From Anaeromassilibacillus sp001305115 (GTDB taxonomy: Bacteria; Bacillota; Clostridia; Oscillospirales; Acutalibacteraceae): a stretch of 64,000 nucleotides of DNA. The stretch's first letter is position 1, and each line of letters begins with the position of its first letter. Below the pieces are notes generated by a model that saw nothing but the letters and a program-made list of their open reading frames with translations, was not told the origin of the DNA and did not search any database. A program made the translations under genes and the position numbers. The stretch is taken from assembly GCA_042854365.1 (NCBI GenBank), contig AP031437.1:1612001-1676000 (forward strand), given 5' to 3'. Below are positions 1-9,000 of the stretch, piece by piece.

Positions 1-401
1 TCCTCTTTATTCTCTTAATACAATGCCCTAAAAGATACGTTGAGCTCGGAGAAACCTGTATGGGACGAAAATCAGTCTTCCCTGGGCGGGTTGTTAGTGC
101 GCCTACAAGTTTTCTTAATACAATGCCCCCAAAGCGGGCGATTTTCCAATCAGCCAGGATTTCCCTGAGCGGCCGGAGTTTCCCAATCGCCACGACAACC
201 GCTGTCCATAACGCCGTCCGTCTCTCTTCACATGGAACCCAAAGTCCATTCCATGCGTCTACAAAACTTTCCATCGCTCGCTTCCGCAGGCTCTTCTGCT
301 TCCATTTACGTTCCCATATTTTTCATATAAAGAAACCCGTGGATGCAAGAACGTTCCTTTCATCAACATGCCGGGCCTTACTGGCATTTCCCAGGAAACC
401 G
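1..401. repeat. Intergenic stretch with a 16-bp motif repeated exactly 100 bp apart
   Basis: No convincing gene lies here. The motif TCTTAATACAATGCCC occurs at 13-28 and again at 113-128, same orientation, exactly 100 bp apart. Such a pair could be the edges of a small mobile or repetitive element cut by the window end, or a short duplication. The region lies downstream of prfB on the minus strand, and I see no clear intrinsic terminator in it. Confidence 0.4.
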
Positions 402-1532
402 TTATGCGTCGCCGTAGTCGCCCAGTGTGCCGAGGCTTTGGGCTTTTAGGTATGCATTGATAAAGCCGTCGAGGTCGCCGTCCATCACCGCGTTGATATT
501 GCCGGATTCAAAGCCGGTGCGGTGATCCTTGACCAGCGTGTACGGCATAAAGACATACGAGCGGATCTGAGAACCCCATGCGATCTCTTTCTGCACGCCC
601 TTGATGTCCTCGATGCGCTCCAAATTTTCGCGCTCTTTGATTTCCAACAGCTTGGACTTCAACATGCGCATAGCGACGTCGCGGTTCTGATACTGGCTAC
701 GCTCCACCTGGCAGGAGACCACAATGCCGGTCGGGATGTGCGTCAAGCGCACCGCAGAGGACGTCTTGTTGACCTTCTGGCCGCCCGCGCCGCTCGCGCG
801 GTATACGTCCATCTTGATGTCCGCCGGGTCGATCTCGATTTCGATGGTGTCGTCGATTTCGGGCATGACTTCCAGGGAAGCGAACGAAGTATGGCGCCGT
901 CCGGAGGCATCGAACGGAGACACGCGCACCAAGCGGTGTACCCCGCCCTCGCTTTTCAGGAAACCATAGGCGTTTTCGCCTTCAATGAGGATGCTGGCGC
1001 TTTTGAGGCCCGCCTCTTCGCCGTCCAGATAGTCCAGGGTACTGACCTTAAAGTTGTGGCGCTCTCCCCAGCGGCAGTACATGCGGTAGAGCATTTCCGC
1101 CCAGTCCTGCGCTTCGGTCCCGCCTGCGCCCGCGTGGAAGGTGAGGATGGCGTTCTTGTTGTCATACTCGCCGTTGAGCAGCGTAGAAAGGCGCTGCGTC
1201 TCCAAGCTTTCACGGATTTTCTTCAATTCATCCTTGGCCTCGGGCAGCAGGGATTCATCCCCCTCCTCGTTGCCGAGCTCGATCAGAGCCATCGTGTCGT
1301 CATAAGCGGCGGTCAATTTCTCATACGCCGCAATCTTATCCTTCAGCGAGCTGGAGCGTTGTAAAATCTTTTGGGAATTCTGCGTATCGTCCCAGAATCC
1401 CGGCATTGAAGCCTTGGTGTCCAGTTCCGCAATCTCATTGCGCATGCGTTCCAGGCCCAGCGCCTCGGCCAGGTCGTCGATTTCCGGGCGCAGCCCTTCC
1501 AGTTCCAGCCTTAACTCATCAAATTGCAGCAT
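402..1532 (-). CDS. prfB: Peptide chain release factor 2 (RF2)
   Basis: RF2 recognises UAA and UGA stop codons in the ribosomal A site and triggers hydrolysis of peptidyl-tRNA. The 376-residue product carries the stop-codon recognition tripeptide SPF (in RVSPFDASG) and the catalytic GGQ (in ASGAGGQKVNKT), and has the usual RF2 length. The start MLQFDELR at 1532 is chosen because AAGGATGG lies just upstream; the frame is open further up to 1559 but without a better site. In many bacteria prfB needs a programmed +1 frameshift at an in-frame UGA near codon 25; here the N-terminal helical domain and the rest are in one uninterrupted frame, so that autoregulation is absent. Its usual upstream neighbour secA is not in the window. 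Identity is certain from the motifs; the exact start is likely. Confidence 0.97.
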   Translation of the reverse strand: MLQFDELRLELEGLRPEIDDLAEALGLERMRNEIAELDTKASMPGFWDDTQNSQKILQRSSSLKDKIAAYEKLTAAYDDTMALIELGNEEGDESLLPEAKDELKKIRESLETQRLSTLLNGEYDNKNAILTFHAGAGGTEAQDWAEMLYRMYCRWGERHNFKVSTLDYLDGEEAGLKSASILIEGENAYGFLKSEGGVHRLVRVSPFDASGRRHTSFASLEVMPEIDDTIEIEIDPADIKMDVYRASGAGGQKVNKTSSAVRLTHIPTGIVVSCQVERSQYQNRDVAMRMLKSKLLEIKERENLERIEDIKGVQKEIAWGSQIRSYVFMPYTLVKDHRTGFESGNINAVMDGDLDGFINAYLKAQSLGTLGDYGDA

Positions 1533-1698
1533 ACTACCATCCTTAAACATTGATTTCATCCATAGTAAACCGGTGTTTACCGTCTAACTGGATAATTATA
1601 TCGGATTTTCCGAAATTTGTAAAGGGGGCCGCGGGGCGAGAAACCGGCTGCTCGGATTGGCAATTTCTGCACACCACAGCCCAAATGCATCAAGGGTC

Positions 1699-1727
1699 TT
1701 TACTTTTTTCGTTTCATGTGTTATTCT
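1699..1727 (+). promoter_or_regulatory. Putative sigma-A promoter for the leader of the RNHCP gene
   Basis: TTTACT at 1699-1704, a 17-bp spacer and TATTCT at 1722-1727, with TG one base before the -10 (extended -10). Transcription would begin near 1734, giving about 290 nt before the terminator at 1991-2023. An ATG at 1735 almost coincides with the predicted start site and opens an 81-codon frame with one hydrophobic stretch that ends at 1980; a leaderless small protein is possible but unsupported. Confidence 0.45.
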
Positions 1728-1733
1728 GTAGGA

Positions 1734-2024
1734 AATGAAACAAGGGGGTGCGGCTGGATGTCGGCTATCTGCAAGTAACAGGACAATAAAAAATTTGTTT
1801 TCATCGGGAAACGATGTGTTTTTTGTTGTGCTTATTTTGCGGATGGTTGTTCTGGCTGGCTTGTTGCCCAGGCTGTTGTTTGGCTGGCTTTCTCCCTTGG
1901 GAGTTGTGTGTGAAGGCCCGTATCCTGGTATACGATTGTCTTTTTATAAGGCGAGACGCCCCAACAAAATCCGTATATGAGAACGATTCAGATAACTCAT
2001 CTTCTCGGGAGTTATCTTTTTTTA
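1734..2024 (+). ncRNA. Candidate leader RNA or sRNA ending in an intrinsic terminator
   Basis: The stretch between the promoter at 1699-1727 and the RNHCP start at 2085 contains a hairpin CATCG/CGATG near 1804-1818 and ends in a clear terminator (GATAACTC/GAGTTATC then T7). A perfect 15-bp inverted repeat, CAGGACAATAAAAAA at 1779-1793 and its complement at 2018-2032, could close the whole structure and would overlap the terminator U-tract, so it could compete with termination. I do not recognise a riboswitch class. Alternatives are an independent sRNA, or a MITE-like element bounded by the 15-bp repeats. Confidence 0.4.
1991..2023 (+). terminator. Intrinsic terminator upstream of the RNHCP gene
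   Basis: Stem GATAACTC (1991-1998) with GAGTTATC (2009-2016), a 10-nt loop, then TTTTTTT. It is 60 bp before the downstream start codon, so it acts either as an attenuator or as the end of a separate small RNA. Confidence 0.7.
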
Positions 2025-2084
2025 TTGTCCTGACACAGATTGAATACAACTGATTCTAAATTGTGTAAGGAGATATAACTCACT

Positions 2085-2513
2085 ATGAACCGTGAAAACA
2101 AAAAGAAAAAGTACGAAAAAGGATATCATAAGACACATGCATGTACGGATAGTTTCACTTGTAAAAACTGTGGCCGCCTGGTTGTCTCTGCGGGAGCCGG
2201 CACCGACCACCGCAATCACTGTCCCAATTGCCTATCGAGTCTCCACGTGGACACAGAGCCGGGGGACCGCGCCTCTGACTGTGGAAGCATCATGGAGCCG
2301 GTAGCGGTGTGGGTCCGGAAGAATGGCGAATGGGCCATTATCCATCGTTGCCGCCGCTGTGGAAAGCTCAGTTCCAACCGTGTAGCCGCAGACGACAACC
2401 CGATGAAACTGATGTCCATCGCCATGAAACCCCTGTGTGCCCCGCCGTTCCCATTGGAACGCATCGAGGAAATGACCGAACTTATGGCGGGGAGCGGAAC
2501 CATGGGCTTTTGA
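2085..2513 (+). CDS. RNHCP domain protein
   Basis: This 142-residue cytosolic protein belongs to the RNHCP family, named after the motif seen here in TDHRNHCPNCL (about residues 47-57). Cysteine pairs CKNC (about 27-30), the HCPNC segment and CRRCGK (about 93-98) suggest a zinc-ribbon fold. The family has no established function; the many paired cysteines suggest metal or nucleic-acid binding. AAGGAGATATA lies 12 bp before the ATG. The N-terminus is lysine-rich. The gene stands alone, behind a leader with its own terminator, so attenuation control is plausible. A terminator hairpin follows at 2726-2761. Confidence 0.85.
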   Translation: MNRENKKKKYEKGYHKTHACTDSFTCKNCGRLVVSAGAGTDHRNHCPNCLSSLHVDTEPGDRASDCGSIMEPVAVWVRKNGEWAIIHRCRRCGKLSSNRVAADDNPMKLMSIAMKPLCAPPFPLERIEEMTELMAGSGTMGF

Positions 2514-2818
2514 ACAACGTTCTATGCTTGCCGGGCTGCCGGAGGACTTCCGGCGGCAATGCGGCCGGTTGAGGGAGCGAACCCCCTCGTCCCCCGCGGG
2601 GTTGCTGCTGTACAACACGTTAGACGTTCGGGCAGCCTCTCTCTTTGGGGTGTTGCTGTTTGCGGGTTGCAGCTTTCGTTTTCCTATCAAACCCATTTAA
2701 AAGTCTTTCATCAAACAATAACCAGCCGGGCGGTTTCCACATAGGGGACCGCCCGGTTTTTACATCGCAGTCTGTCTTTTAAAAATCTAACAAAAGCGCT
2801 TTTATTCGTTTTTAACGT
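2514..2818. other. Intergenic region between the RNHCP gene and the tandem repeats
   Basis: No gene is supported. It holds a GC-rich hairpin at about 2527-2556 (TTGCCG...CGGCAA around CCGGA/TCCGG) and the terminator at 2726-2761. The right edge runs into the tandem array. Confidence 0.5.
2726..2761 (+). terminator. Strong intrinsic terminator
   Basis: Stem CCGGGCGGT (2726-2734) and ACCGCCCGG (2748-2756) followed by TTTTT. It points along the plus strand and is the probable end of the RNHCP transcript. Confidence 0.75.
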
Positions 2819-3586
2819 CCCGCAAGGCCCGCCGCTTGTAGCGTCCCAAAGGCCGGGCTTCCCCCGGCCCTTCTCAATTGACGCGCCGCAGTCCGCCCGA
2901 TGGCGCTCAAAGCCCGAATCCCTTCGCATTGGATTGAGCGATGCAGTCCCTCGAAATCACTTGAAAACCACTTGAAACACCCCGCAAGGCCCTCCGTTCG
3001 TAACGTCCCAAAGGCCGGGCTTCCCCCGGCCCTTCCCAAATGACGCGCCGCAGCCCGCCCGATGGCGCTCAAAACCCGAATCCCTTCGCATTGGATTGAG
3101 CGATGCAGTCCCTCGAAACCACTTGAAAAATCACTTGAAACACCCGCAAGGCCCGCCGCTTGTAGCATCCCAAAAGCCGGGCTTCCCCCGGCCCTTCTCA
3201 ATTGACGCACCGCAGTCCGCCCGATGGCGCTCAAAGCTCGAATTCCTTCACATTGGATTGAGAGATACAATCCCTCGAAATCACTTGAAAACCACTTGAA
3301 ACACCCGCAAGGCCCGCCGCTTGCAGCGTCCCAAAAGCCGGGCTTTCCCCGGCTCTTCCCAAATAACGCGCCGCAGTCCGCCCGATGGCGCTCAAAGCCC
3401 GAATTCCTTCGCATTGGATTGAGCGATGCAGTCCCTCGAAACCACTTGAAAAATCACTTGAAACACCCGCAAGGCCCGCCGTTCGTAACGTCCCAAAAGC
3501 CGGGCTTCCCCCGGCCCTTCTCAATTGACGCGCCGCAGTCCGCCCCGATGGCGCTCAAAGCCCGAATTCTTTCGCATAGACTACGG
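2819..3586. repeat. Tandem array of about 4.7 copies of a 162-bp unit
   Basis: CGCAAGGCCC-type unit starts fall at 2821, 2983, 3145, 3306 and 3468, giving periods of 162, 162, 161 and 162 bp. Each unit holds a GC hairpin (GGCCGGG, 5-nt loop, CCCGGCC), a block CAGTCCGCCCGATGGCGCTC, and AT-rich ACTTGAAA(A)CCACTTGAAA runs. Since 162 bp is 54 codons, frames stay open through the array and mimic a repetitive protein; there is no start signal and no recognisable fold. The last unit runs into the 3' end of the GNAT gene, whose final residues and stop codon lie in repeat-like sequence. Confidence 0.9.
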
Positions 3587-4067
3587 CTCCATGGAGCACT
3601 GGAGCGTCCTCGCGCAACTTAACTGCCAAAAAATTTGCCGGGGGCATCCCGTTTGGGACTTCCACACCGAACGAATTGGCTGGAATATAGCCCAAACGCG
3701 GATAATACGTTTCACTTCCCAACACCAGTGAATACGAGTACCCCAGTTTTCTGGCGATCCGATGCCCTTCCAGGACCAAGGCAGTTCCAATTCCCTGTCG
3801 TTGGAAGCGGGGCAGAACGGAGAGCGGGGCCAGCGCGAGTACCGTCTCAAAGCCGACCATCGCCTCTGTAAATAGAATATGGCCGGCGATTTCGCCGTCC
3901 CTCTCCGCTACCAAAGAGAGTTCTGGCACAAACGCTCGGCTCTTGCGCAGGGCGGCAACCAAATCCTGTTCATTTCCGTCACAATGTTCCGCCTGCGCAA
4001 ACGCTTGTTTCACAAGGGCATAAACGATTTCGTAATCCTCTTTTGTCTCCTGTCGAATCCATGCCAT
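3555..4067 (-). CDS. GNAT family N-acetyltransferase (YhbS-like)
   Basis: Cytosolic acetyl-CoA-dependent N-acetyltransferase, 170 residues; substrate unknown. The acetyl-CoA loop is RFQRQGIGTAL (about 88-98), preceded by the beta4 strand LAPLSVLP; the segment VLGSETYYPRLGYIPA is typical of the YhbS-like subgroup. The start has AAGGAGAA eight bases upstream. The last codons (AKEFGL and the stop) lie in sequence matching the adjacent 162-bp repeat unit, so the array either grew from the gene's 3' end or replaced its original end. The downstream repeat hairpins could end transcription. Confidence 0.85.
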   Translation of the reverse strand: MAWIRQETKEDYEIVYALVKQAFAQAEHCDGNEQDLVAALRKSRAFVPELSLVAERDGEIAGHILFTEAMVGFETVLALAPLSVLPRFQRQGIGTALVLEGHRIARKLGYSYSLVLGSETYYPRLGYIPANSFGVEVPNGMPPANFLAVKLREDAPVLHGAVVYAKEFGL

Positions 4068-4578
4068 GGGCTATTCTCCTTTTCCTACTCATGCTCTGTA
4101 TTCTGTATAGACGAACAACGTTTCCCCCATATACAGACATCCGAACCAACGTCAAGCATGTCCCTTTCGATTTTCCTGCCCTCTGCCTCTATAGGTAGGA
4201 GCCAATGGGACTATGCTATCACAGCCTGACCCTATTTACAAGGTAGCGTATCCTTTGAGGTCCTTTAAATTGGCTTTGCCAGGATATTTTGCCCCCTACA
4301 GCACCCAAAAAGTGAACGATTTCATGCGTTTTCGTGACTTTTCTTGCAACCTGTGGTATGCTGATGAAAAAGTCTGTCGGGAAAAAACGCTGTGGGGCAG
4401 GCGTCCATCGGGACGAGGCGCCGCAGGGCGCGCGGATTAGGAAAGCCGCCGTTCCACGATCGATCGTTCCATTGGGAAGGACCGGTACAGGTAAGGGGAC
4501 GATTCTCGCTGTGCGAACGCCAACAGGCACGGCGCCGTGCGCCTGTTTTACCGGACGGCAATTTGGAGGGAAAATGGA
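4068..4578. other. Divergent intergenic region
   Basis: It separates the minus-strand GNAT gene from the plus-strand DUF4261 gene. The half near 4390-4570 is GC-rich with palindromic tracts (for example GGCGCCGCAGGGCGCG near 4419), so the DUF4261 transcript may have a structured 5' leader. No known riboswitch and no convincing promoter were recognised. Confidence 0.4.
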
Positions 4579-5352
4579 ATGGAAAATGAACAGCAAATCG
4601 GCCCATTTGCGGCATTTGTACTGTTGAGTAGTGCCACTTGGGATGTAGAAAAGTGCCGGACAAATCTCGCTGAGGACTGGGGGATCGCATTTTCCGACGA
4701 TGCTTGCGATCGTTCACGAGGCAACCTGGTCTTTGATGTGGATGGTATGACCGTAGTAATCGGCCTAATGACCACACCGGTGCCTGGCGGCGAGGCAGAA
4801 CACAATGCAGCGACCAACTATCTGTGGCCCGATGCGGTAGAGACGACGAAGAAGCACCGTGCTCACCTCTTGGTGGCGGTGTTGGGCGGTGGTCACAAGG
4901 CTTTGGAGATTGGGACCCTTTGGGTTAAAATTGTTGCGGCCTGTTGTAAGCAGGACAACGCCCTGGGGGTCTATGCTTGTGGAACCGTCTTTGAACCAAA
5001 GTATTATCTTGCCGCCTCACAAGCCATCCGGCAAGGGGAACTTCCGATTTACAACTGGGTTTATTTTGGACTTTACACGACCGACGCGGGTACCAGTGCC
5101 TACACCTATGGATTGAAACCCTTTGGCAAGGACGAGATGGAGGTGTTGAATACCCAAGCGCGCCCCAGTGACCTGCGGGATTATCTCTTCGACCTGGCGT
5201 ACTATGTACTTTCCGAGGATGTCCGCCTAAACGAAGGCGAAACGATCGGCTTTTCGGAAGAGCAGAAGTTGCCGATCATCCGCAGCGAGAGCGCCGTGAT
5301 GGACGGTATGACATTGAAAATTGGCTATCCAGAGGATTACAGTTCCCATTAA
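4579..5352 (+). CDS. DUF4261 domain protein
   Basis: A 257-residue soluble protein. The body matches the DUF4261 family: an N-terminal segment with GPFAAFVLLSS, a middle segment ATNYLWPDAVETTKKHRAHLLVAVLG, then YACGTVFEPKYY and a C-terminal half with LPIYNWVYFGLY and GLKPFGKDEMEVL. No catalytic residues or function are known to me. ATG at 4579 is preferred over the upstream GTG at 4537 because GGAGGG ends eight bases before it. The gene is alone; 3' of it lie a duplicated 256-bp block and the bidirectional terminator at 5964-6012. Confidence 0.8.
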   Translation: MENEQQIGPFAAFVLLSSATWDVEKCRTNLAEDWGIAFSDDACDRSRGNLVFDVDGMTVVIGLMTTPVPGGEAEHNAATNYLWPDAVETTKKHRAHLLVAVLGGGHKALEIGTLWVKIVAACCKQDNALGVYACGTVFEPKYYLAASQAIRQGELPIYNWVYFGLYTTDAGTSAYTYGLKPFGKDEMEVLNTQARPSDLRDYLFDLAYYVLSEDVRLNEGETIGFSEEQKLPIIRSESAVMDGMTLKIGYPEDYSSH

Positions 5353-5410
5353 GGAGTTCAGGGAAGTTCTCACGCAGGATTCAAATTGTTTCGCTCTCCG
5401 GCGGGAAAGT

Positions 5411-5952
5411 TCCCACTCCTGCAAACGCCGCGTCTCGCCGGAAATTCCCGGAAGTGCAAAGAGTAGTACCGCGCTCTGCGCTGGAAAGCGCGCCCGGTAT
5501 GCGTGCCTCACCGCTTTCCAGCTTCCCGGGCTGTGCCCTTGCAGCGCGAACCACTTTCTGCACGGCCTCTGTCGCACATCGTGCGTCCACTGGGAAAGCC
5601 CTTCCCCAGCTTTGCGGCCATTTCGCCTTTTCTCCGGAATCCGGCGGATGCTTCTTCACACTTTCCATTAAGGAATGGATTTATTCCTTTTCTGGACTCC
5701 CACTCCTGCAAACGCCGCGTCTCGCCGAAATTCCCGGAAGTGCAAAGAGCCGTGCCGCGCTCTGCGCTGGAAAGCGCGCCCGGTATGCGTGCCTCACCGC
5801 TTTCCAGCTTCCCGGGCTGTGCCCTTGCAGCGCGAACCACTTTCTGCGCGGCCCCTGCCGTACATCGTGCATCCACTGGGAAAGCCCTTCCCCAGCTCTG
5901 CGGCCGTTTCGCCTTTTCTCCGGAATTTCGCGGGTGCTTCTTCACACTTTCG
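5411..5952. repeat. Direct duplication of a 256-bp intergenic block
   Basis: Copy 1 spans about 5411-5666 and copy 2 about 5698-5952, offset 286-287 bp, with only scattered substitutions and one 1-bp indel (GCCGGAAATT versus GCCGAAATT). Both start at TCCCACTCCTGCAAACGCCG and end at CTTCTTCACACTTTC. Between them is a hairpin AAGGAAT/ATTCCTT. Open frames run through the copies on both strands, but none has a start signal or a recognisable fold. Confidence 0.9.
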
Positions 5953-5963
5953 GTACAGCACAT

Positions 5964-6012
5964 AAAAACGCCTTTGGAACAGGCAAGCTCTGCCCGTCCC
6001 AAAGGCGTTTTT
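5964..6012. terminator. Bidirectional intrinsic terminator below the GH2 gene
   Basis: A perfect 14-bp stem, AAAAACGCCTTTGG (5964-5977) and its complement (5999-6012), with an inner stem GGCA/TGCC. The A5/T5 ends make it work in both directions, ending the minus-strand cassette at 6043 and any readthrough from the plus strand. Confidence 0.88.
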
Positions 6013-6042
6013 GCAAGGGTTCTTTTTTCCCACAATTTCCTT

Positions 6043-9000
6043 TTAAAGCTTTTCGATCCAGAATTTCGAAAGGGTCGCATGCAGCAAACGGGTCTTGTCC
6101 GGACGATTCATCAGGTAAACTTTCCGGACCTCCTGAAATGGCTTGAGCGCCAGCATGTCAAATGGCGTATCGGTTGCAGATCCGCCCTGTTTCGCAACCA
6201 ATACTTCGCTCAGCACAATGGAGCCGTTGTCGTTTACCACCGTTCCGTTAAATAGTGCTGTAGCAGCATCGTTGCATGTGATGTCCATAGACATATGGGT
6301 CATGTTGAGCATGTACTGGTAATCGTTGTATAGGCCGCCGTGGTCGCTGTCGCGCTCTATGCGCAGTTGCGCAGCCGTAGGACTGTTGTAGTAGCAGTCC
6401 AGGGTGACGGTCCCTTCCCCGTCCACCGTTTGGAAAAAACGCGAGCGATCCCATGTGCTGGCAAATCCGGAATACTCCAAGTGCATTCGGAACCCATTTG
6501 GGCAGTCGCCCAGATCAAAGCTCTGGATGGTCACCAACTCTTCGGATGAGCCGGAGTCGATGGTCTTGAGCCCTCCCTCGACAAATCCGGAGGACGTGTC
6601 CCAAGCAAAGCCCTCTAGGGTACACACCGCGTTCCCAACCGAGTCGGTCACCTGCGGATTGTCGTTTGAACCGGCGGTAAAATCGAAATAGCAGAGGTAC
6701 TCCGGTTCCTTTTCCGCCGTCACCGGGATGTGCAACGCACAGTTGTTCCGGTCGAGCGTGAAGGTGAGTGTGCCATTCCCCTCCTCCGTTGCGGTCACCG
6801 TAACCGTTGTTCCCGAAGTGGATACCGTACCTGCTAGTCCGTCGAGCTGTGCTGTATAGTCCTTCTCCGCATTCGCCGTACTGGGGACATACGAGAGATG
6901 GATTTCCTGCGCTTGTCCCACCAGAAGCTCCAATTGGGAGACATCCGCCGTGATGGATTCCGGCACGATCTTCTCCGGCACTGCACGGGTGGAGAATGTG
7001 ACGGTATCGGAAACCGTTTCTTCGCCGCGCACGCCTTCCACGCGGTACTCCTCGGATGCATCCTCGAATACAACCGCATCAAACTCCCATACACAGCCGC
7101 ACCTGGTGGGGGCGTCCATGGTCTGAACCGCCTCCCCGTTGCGAAAGAGGGTGAGGGTCTCGCAGTTTGAATAGACTTTCATCCGGATGGAATCCGTCTC
7201 CCTCTGGGAGAACCGGCGGCTGGTGATGTAGCAGACAGGAGCCTCTGACCACGCAGCTTGATAGAGATAATAGACGTCCTTTTTGGTCTGCCGGTCGCGG
7301 GTTACCAGCCCCTTGTCGTTGAGGTGGGGAGTGCCGCCCTCGTTGCGGTTATCCGATGCAAAGTCGTACAGAACCCACACGGCGGTGTAGAGCAGCCAGG
7401 GGCGCGCCTGTATTTGTTCCAGGTACGCTTCATGGAACAGATTGGCGTATTCCTCATCGTGCCGTGCACCGCCGGAACCGGTCTGTGTGGTCTGCATCGG
7501 GTTGTCCGAATGCGTGTGGGGATTGTTGCCTGCGCCATACTCGCCGACCGCCCAAGGAACTTGCGTTCCAGCGCGGTAGGTATCCATCTCCGCCCCGAAC
7601 TCTTCAAAGACGCCGCCATACCAGCCTTTATATTCATTCATAGCGATGAAATCCGCCTGCCAGTCTCCGGGCTTGGAACCGTCAAAGGTCGGCCCATAGG
7701 CGGTAAAGCCCACATAGCGAGTGGGGTCCAGTTCCTTCGCCATCGCGTAAAATGCATTGTTCCATGCGACCGCCTTTTCTGCGGAAAAGCCGCCCTGCGG
7801 GCTGCCGCCGGAACTCCAATGCGAACCGTTGAGTTCATTGGAAAGGCCCCAGAATACAATGGACGGATGGTTGTAGTAGTTTCGAATCATACTGCGCAGA
7901 TTTTGCTCGATGCTGTCGAAGTATGCATCGGAGGCGTCGGGCCCCAGGTGATTGACCCACGGGATTTCCGTCTGTACGATCAACCCCAGCGCGTCGCATC
8001 GTTCGAACGCATAGGCATCGTGTGGATAATGGGCGAGGCGCACGAAATTGCATCCCAGCGCCGCAAGGTCGGCGTAGTCGGCGTCGAATTGTTCCTCCGT
8101 CATGGCGGACATCGCGCCGGGATAATCCTGATGCAGCGCCACCCCGCGGAGGGGATAGGGGCGGCCGTTGAGCAGGAACCCCTGCTGTGCATCCATCGAG
8201 AAGAAGCGGAATCCAATGCATACGCTCTGTTCGTCCACCCGATCGGGCGCAAAAAGCGCAACCTTGACCGTATAGCGGTAGGGGTCCTGAATGCCGTCCC
8301 AAAGGTGCGGTTCGGTGATTTGCCCCGTGTAGGAGACATCCTGAACTGTGTGGGCCGGGACTTCCACCGGGATGGTTTCACCGGCTACAGCGTTCCCCTG
8401 CGCGTCGTACACCGCTACGGCGACCGCCGCATGGATGGCACAGCCGGACCGGTTGTTGACCGCTGTATGAACCGTAAAGGCGGCGGCCTGCCGGGAGACC
8501 TCCTCCGGGGTCACGTGCATCCGATCGACGCCGTACGCCTGCGGGTCAAGGGAGGCCCGTCCGACGCGGCAGAGAAAGACCTTCTCATGAAGCCCATTGT
8601 TAAAATTGAAGTCCGCAGAGACGGGGATTCGCTCCTCGGACGGAGTGTTGTCGCAGACGATCAAAAGTTCGTTGTTTCCTTGGCAAAGGTACGGGCTGAT
8701 GTCCACAAGATTGGGCGTATAGCCGCCGGGATATACAGAACACAGATGGCCATTGACATAGAGTTCGCTGGCCTGCCCGGCCGCATGGAATCCGAGTACA
8801 AAGTCGATGGCTGCTTGTTCCCGGCCGACAAAGAGGGCTTTTCGGTAATAGGTTTTGCCGCGGTACATGGAGCCGCTCATCCCATCGGACGCATTGCAGG
8901 TGTGTGGGGCACGGACGGTCTGCCAGTCGGAACAGTCCTTTGAAAAATCCCATTCCCCGCTGAAGTCCACGATTTCACAGGGCACAGCGCTGCGGCCGAA

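Noticed and set aside
60..449. Open frame of 129 codons on the plus strand
   Set aside because: Overlaps the prfB end on the other strand, no ribosome binding site, no protein-like composition.
1801..2049. 82-codon minus-strand frame in the RNHCP leader with a Lys/Asn/Gln-rich tail
   Set aside because: Would need a TTG start without a good ribosome binding site and crosses the terminator hairpin; composition is the antisense of a T/G-rich leader.
2812..3622. Several long frames on both strands that look like a repeat protein
   Set aside because: They arise because the 162-bp repeat is a multiple of three; no start signal, and both strands are open alike.
5454..6255. Frames of 190-250 codons on both strands near the 256-bp duplication
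   Set aside because: GC-rich duplicated non-coding DNA; frames cross the terminator and the GH2 gene and have no family features.
7258..8943. 561-codon plus-strand frame
   Set aside because: Antisense shadow of the GH2 gene, which has clear catalytic motifs.
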